Of a stretch of 10,500 nucleotides of DNA, positions 7,990 to 10,500 are shown piece by piece (within the stretch, counting starts at the first letter, position 1; the number at the start of each line of letters is the position of its first letter). Origin of the DNA: Cytophagales bacterium (GTDB lineage Bacteria; Bacteroidota; Bacteroidia; Cytophagales; Cyclobacteriaceae). The stretch covers positions 1 through 10,500 of the forward strand of contig DPSB01000546.1 of NCBI GenBank assembly GCA_003537495.1, in the 5' to 3' direction. Both the position numbers and the translations under genes were made by a program. The notes under the pieces were generated by a model. That model saw only the letters and a list, made by a program, of their open reading frames with translations. It was not told the DNA's origin and did not search any database.

Positions 7990-8897
7990 TACAATAATCT
8001 TAACCCTGCATTAAGGCCACTCCACTTACCATAATTTCTGGAGGTGAGGGTAGTATTGTAGTTAAGCATCAGAAAGAATTTTTTGGTAACTACTCTTTGA
8101 TACCCAATCGCAACTTGCGTAAAATCACTATCGCCACCTTCAAGCGTTTTACTAATGTCGGTCGTAATCCAACTGTAAACACCAGAGGTAAAAAAGATAT
8201 TCTTTGGATTGACCACATAACTTAGTGAAACATTTACCGGAACATATAGTTCTGTCTTATCTTCCACGCTAGAGTTGCTGCCGGGAATAGCAATGGTTAG
8301 GTTTGCTTGGGTAAACAAACCAATACGTTTGTTCAGGTATTTATAATAGAAAAACGTATGGCCCCAGTTTACCTTATGGGTGTTAAGCGCAAGTTGCGAA
8401 TCGGGGTTTGCTACAGGAAACCATAAGTTTGTCTGATAATTAAATGTTTTGTGGCGTTTAAATGGCTGCACACGCAACCGAACTCCTGCATAGGTTAAGG
8501 CCTGTGTTCCTGAAGCATCGAAAACCGAAAGCGAAGATTCACTGGCATCAGAACTGAATCGATAAGCACGATAGTTTAGATCAATACCAACGTTTACTCT
8601 CCTGTTTCGAGATAGGCCATAGTTAATCTGCAGCAATGAGTTAAAAAGAATTTGCTTGCCAGAAAAACTAACGGCATTACCTTGTTTATCGAAATGCTGA
8701 GAATTTTGACTAAGGCTATTAAATGAAAAGAACTCCACTTCTTTATGTTTTGCCAATATGGCCGAGGCCGAAGGATTTACAACAAGAACATTGTCCAGGG
8801 AATCTCGTAGTCGCAGTAATTTGTTTGCATCTATATCTTGAGCTTTAGCGGCCACGGATACAGCGAAGATACAAAGGAGTAATAAGCGTATTTTCAT
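7986..8897 (-). CDS. Outer-membrane beta-barrel protein of unknown function
   Basis: This is a 303-residue exported protein. Residues 1-19 are a signal peptide (VAAKA, cut before Gln20). A short helical or linker stretch (about 21-50, with KLLRLRDSLDNVL) precedes a region of alternating polar and hydrophobic strands with many aromatic residues. About a dozen strands can be picked out, for example RVNVGIDLNYRAYRF (100), YAGVRLRVQPF (136), TFFYYKYL (181), FFTSGVYSWITT (235) and FFLMLNYNTTL (274). The last is GLNAGLRLLY, ending in an aromatic residue as most outer-membrane barrels do. I do not recognise a named family. A pore, a receptor or an assembly partner are all possible. It is the second gene of a minus-strand pair: the upstream stop TAA and this ATG are separated by a single base (8898). 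Its own stop overlaps the convergent lipoprotein gene by four bases (7986-7989). Confidence 0.85.
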   Translation of the reverse strand: MKIRLLLLCIFAVSVAAKAQDIDANKLLRLRDSLDNVLVVNPSASAILAKHKEVEFFSFNSLSQNSQHFDKQGNAVSFSGKQILFNSLLQINYGLSRNRRVNVGIDLNYRAYRFSSDASESSLSVFDASGTQALTYAGVRLRVQPFKRHKTFNYQTNLWFPVANPDSQLALNTHKVNWGHTFFYYKYLNKRIGLFTQANLTIAIPGSNSSVEDKTELYVPVNVSLSYVVNPKNIFFTSGVYSWITTDISKTLEGGDSDFTQVAIGYQRVVTKKFFLMLNYNTTLTSRNYGKWSGLNAGLRLLY

Positions 8898-8898
8898 T

Positions 8899-9783
8899 TT
8901 ACTTATCGGAAAGCGTATATAAAATTCTGTTTGCCCTTCTCTCCAGTTCTAACACACGTTTTTCAAGTTGCGTGGTATTGTGATAGATATCGCTAAACAC
9001 TTTGTCTTTAGCTTCTTTTTGATTTTTTCTGCCTGCAATTTTTCCTGAGCTAATATCATTAATGGCGTTTAACGATGAATTTAACTCTAACACATTGGCC
9101 GAATGAAGCTCACCCAATGCATAGTCAAACAAGTAACGTACATCTGTGGTAAGGGCTTCATTCTGCCATAGCTGCATAACCTGTTTTTCATAACTCATGC
9201 GATCATGGTTTAAACGGTTAAATGCATCATTGTATTTGAGTACCGCATTGGTAACGTTGCGCATGGGTAACGCATCTCCATCAAAAACAGCGGGCGTCAT
9301 TCTTTGAAAAGCAATTACCAGATCTTTTAAAGTGATAATGAAGTTGCTAAGTGATGAAGATACATCCGAATAGGTCTCAGATTTGCGATCATCGATAGAA
9401 AGTGTAGTTGGTATATTATTGACAGCTTTACTGGCCGGATTTTGCTTTGCATACACCAATGCTCTTATCTCAAACAGCACCGAGCCTTTAAGCTCAGGCT
9501 TGTCGCTCAGTACATCCCAGATAATTGTTTTTTGACCGTTACCTTCAACCTCATTGCCTGCACCGCTGCCATGAATATTTTGAAGGGGGCGCTGAAAATC
9601 ATCTTGTGAATAGTAAAGGCTAACATCCAGATTTTGGTTAGCGGCTACACCATTAAGCAGGTAGGTAATAACCACCTTATTCCCAAATGCTTCATGCCGC
9701 ACATCGCTGATAAGCTGGGCGTACGAATTTGGGACGAAAAGTAAAAGGAATGGTATTAATTTAATGGAACTTAGGAATTTCAT
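8899..9783 (-). CDS. Periplasmic protein with Ig/FN3-like N-terminal domain and helical C-terminal half
   Basis: This is a 294-residue exported protein with a signal peptide at 1-22 (NSYA, cut before Gln23). Residues about 24-112 form a beta-sandwich-like domain: VVITYLLNG, LDVSLYYSQDDFQRPLQ, then GNGQKTIIWDVLSD and VLFEIRALV. This pattern (a strand, a 'Y-S-x-D' loop, a 'G-x-x-K-x-I-x-W-D-V-L' strand) is one I associate with an extracytoplasmic domain in Bacteroidota that sits at the front of caspase-like or formylglycine-enzyme-like proteins. This comes from memory, not a search. From about 140 the protein is mostly helical and ends in a probable coiled coil (265-290, LEKRVLELERRANRIL). No lipobox and no enzyme motif are seen. 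It is the first gene of the minus-strand operon, has a recognisable promoter close upstream, and is divergent from a caspase-like protease gene. It may act as a periplasmic adaptor between that protease and the barrel protein encoded downstream; that is inference. Confidence 0.8.
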   Translation of the reverse strand: MKFLSSIKLIPFLLLFVPNSYAQLISDVRHEAFGNKVVITYLLNGVAANQNLDVSLYYSQDDFQRPLQNIHGSGAGNEVEGNGQKTIIWDVLSDKPELKGSVLFEIRALVYAKQNPASKAVNNIPTTLSIDDRKSETYSDVSSSLSNFIITLKDLVIAFQRMTPAVFDGDALPMRNVTNAVLKYNDAFNRLNHDRMSYEKQVMQLWQNEALTTDVRYLFDYALGELHSANVLELNSSLNAINDISSGKIAGRKNQKEAKDKVFSDIYHNTTQLEKRVLELERRANRILYTLSDK

Positions 9784-9817
9784 TATCTTGGGTACTTATC
9801 AAATGTAAGCAGTAGAA
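9784..9817. other. 34-base divergent intergenic region
   Basis: This is the whole gap between the ATG of the minus-strand operon (9783) and the GTG of the caspase-like gene (9818). It contains the -7 element of the minus-strand promoter. On the + strand the best -7 candidate is TATCTTGG (9784-9791), one mismatch from consensus and without a TTG at the right distance, so the protease promoter remains uncertain and may lie inside the minus-strand gene. No ribosome binding site, hairpin or inverted repeat is evident. Confidence 0.6.
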
Positions 9818-9830
9818 GTGGATCACACAA
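9800..9830 (-). promoter_or_regulatory. Bacteroidota-type promoter for the minus-strand two-gene operon
   Basis: Read on the minus strand, TACATTTG (9807-9800) is a perfect match to the Bacteroidota -7 consensus TAnnTTTG. A TTG (9830-9828) lies 20 bases further upstream, the expected distance for the -33 element. Transcription would begin near 9793-9796, leaving a leader of roughly 10 to 13 bases before the ATG at 9783. The -33 element lies inside codons 4-5 of the divergent protease gene, so the two genes share regulatory DNA. Confidence 0.6.
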
Positions 9831-10500
9831 TTAGAGTAAGCCTGGTTTTAGCGTTGCTTTTGTCAATTTCAACAAAACCTTTTGCACAAAGTGTAATTAA
9901 AGCCCGAAGTGCTGCCGGAAACTATAATATTTCCAAGGCAACCCTGGACAGTGCACGCAGCGAAAATGCAAATGAGAAGCGGGTGGCGTTGGTGATAGGA
10001 AACAAAACCTACAAAGTTGGTCCTTTACAAAATCCTGAAAATGATGCCAATGATTTAACTGCCTTGTTAACCCGGAAGCAGTTTGAAGTAATTAAAGTGA
10101 TTGATGGCTCAAAATTGGAAATGCGCGAAGCCATAAAAGCTTTTAGCAAGAAAGTGGCGGATGGAGCCATAGGACTATTTTATTATTCGGGGCACGGGGT
10201 GCAAGTGGAGGGTGAGAACTACCTGGTACCAATTGATGCCAATATTGAATACAAAGAAGAAGTCCCTGATGAATGTATTGGGGTATCAACTATACTTCGA
10301 TACATGGAAGCCTCCAATAATAAACTGAATATTATGATTTTGGACGCCTGTAGAAATAGCCCTTTCAAATCATTCTCTCGATCTGGTGAGAAAGGAATGT
10401 TACGTATGGAGGCGCCTGTGGGTTCGTTCGTTGCCTACTCAACAGCACCAGGAATGACGGCTTCTGACGGAAACGGTCGTAACGGACTTTATACTTCAAA
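9818..10500 (+). CDS. Exported caspase-like (C14, p20-type) cysteine protease, N-terminal part
   Basis: The first 227 codons of a gene that runs off the window are present. Start GTG 9818 is favoured: an in-frame TAA sits at 9806, no ATG precedes the conserved region, and GTG yields a good signal peptide (RVSLVLALLLSISTKPFA, cut before Gln24). After a short linker the caspase-like domain begins at about residue 54 with KRVALVIGNKTY and LQNPENDANDL, both hallmarks of bacterial and metacaspase-like members. The dyad is intact: H126 in FYYSGHGVQ and C178 in ILDACRNSPF. GSFVAYSTAPG (202) is the usual strand after the cysteine. Family members cleave peptide bonds, often after a basic residue, and may serve in processing, signalling or cell death. 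The target here is unknown. The signal peptide means it acts outside the cytoplasm. C-terminal domains cannot be seen. It is divergent from the periplasmic beta-sandwich/helical protein gene with a 34-base gap. Confidence 0.9.
   Translation, partial: MDHTIRVSLVLALLLSISTKPFAQSVIKARSAAGNYNISKATLDSARSENANEKRVALVIGNKTYKVGPLQNPENDANDLTALLTRKQFEVIKVIDGSKLEMREAIKAFSKKVADGAIGLFYYSGHGVQVEGENYLVPIDANIEYKEEVPDECIGVSTILRYMEASNNKLNIMILDACRNSPFKSFSRSGEKGMLRMEAPVGSFVAYSTAPGMTASDGNGRNGLYTS

Noticed and set aside
7984..8016. Small inverted repeats near the convergent stop codons (GATTA/TAATC and CTTAA/TTAAG)
   Set aside because: Stems are only five A/T-rich pairs with loops of six or seven bases and no following T-run, so they do not make credible terminators.

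Overview
The window looks like a stretch of a Bacteroidota chromosome, probably a Cytophagales- or Flavobacteriales-type environmental species. The evidence is a C-terminal sorting tail of the type IX secretion system (T9SS), signal peptides cut just before Gln, no Shine-Dalgarno sequences ahead of the starts, and a perfect TAnnTTTG -7 promoter element with a TTG 20 bases upstream. The exact genus cannot be read from the sequence. All seven genes can be explained as envelope or secreted proteins, except the first fragment, which is too short to judge. No RNA gene, insertion sequence, CRISPR array or intergenic gap over 300 bases is visible.

Layout on the + strand, 1-7989: the last 42 codons of an unidentified gene overlap (ATGA) a secreted M28 zinc peptidase of the carboxypeptidase Q type. 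After a short gap comes a 1142-residue T9SS cargo protein made of a beta-propeller-like head, six Ig-like domains and a Por secretion tail. It overlaps by ATGA with a 1005-residue lipoprotein carrying about ten IPT/TIG repeats, a proline-rich linker and an unrecognised C-terminal domain. The two large repeat proteins are almost certainly co-translated and are probably both on the cell surface.

Layout on the - strand, 9783-7986: a two-gene operon (stop and start one base apart) encodes a periplasmic protein with an Ig/FN3-like N-terminal domain and a helical C-terminal half, then an outer-membrane beta-barrel protein. It converges on the TIG lipoprotein gene with a 4-base overlap, so there is no room for an intergenic terminator.

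From 9818 to the window end, on the + strand, is the first part of an exported caspase-like (C14) protease with an intact His/Cys dyad. It is divergent from the two-gene operon with only 34 bases between start codons, and the operon promoter reaches into the protease coding sequence. The most interesting unit is this divergent protease / beta-sandwich-helical protein / beta-barrel trio. The coupled Ig protein and TIG lipoprotein pair comes second. The link between these two blocks is only proximity.
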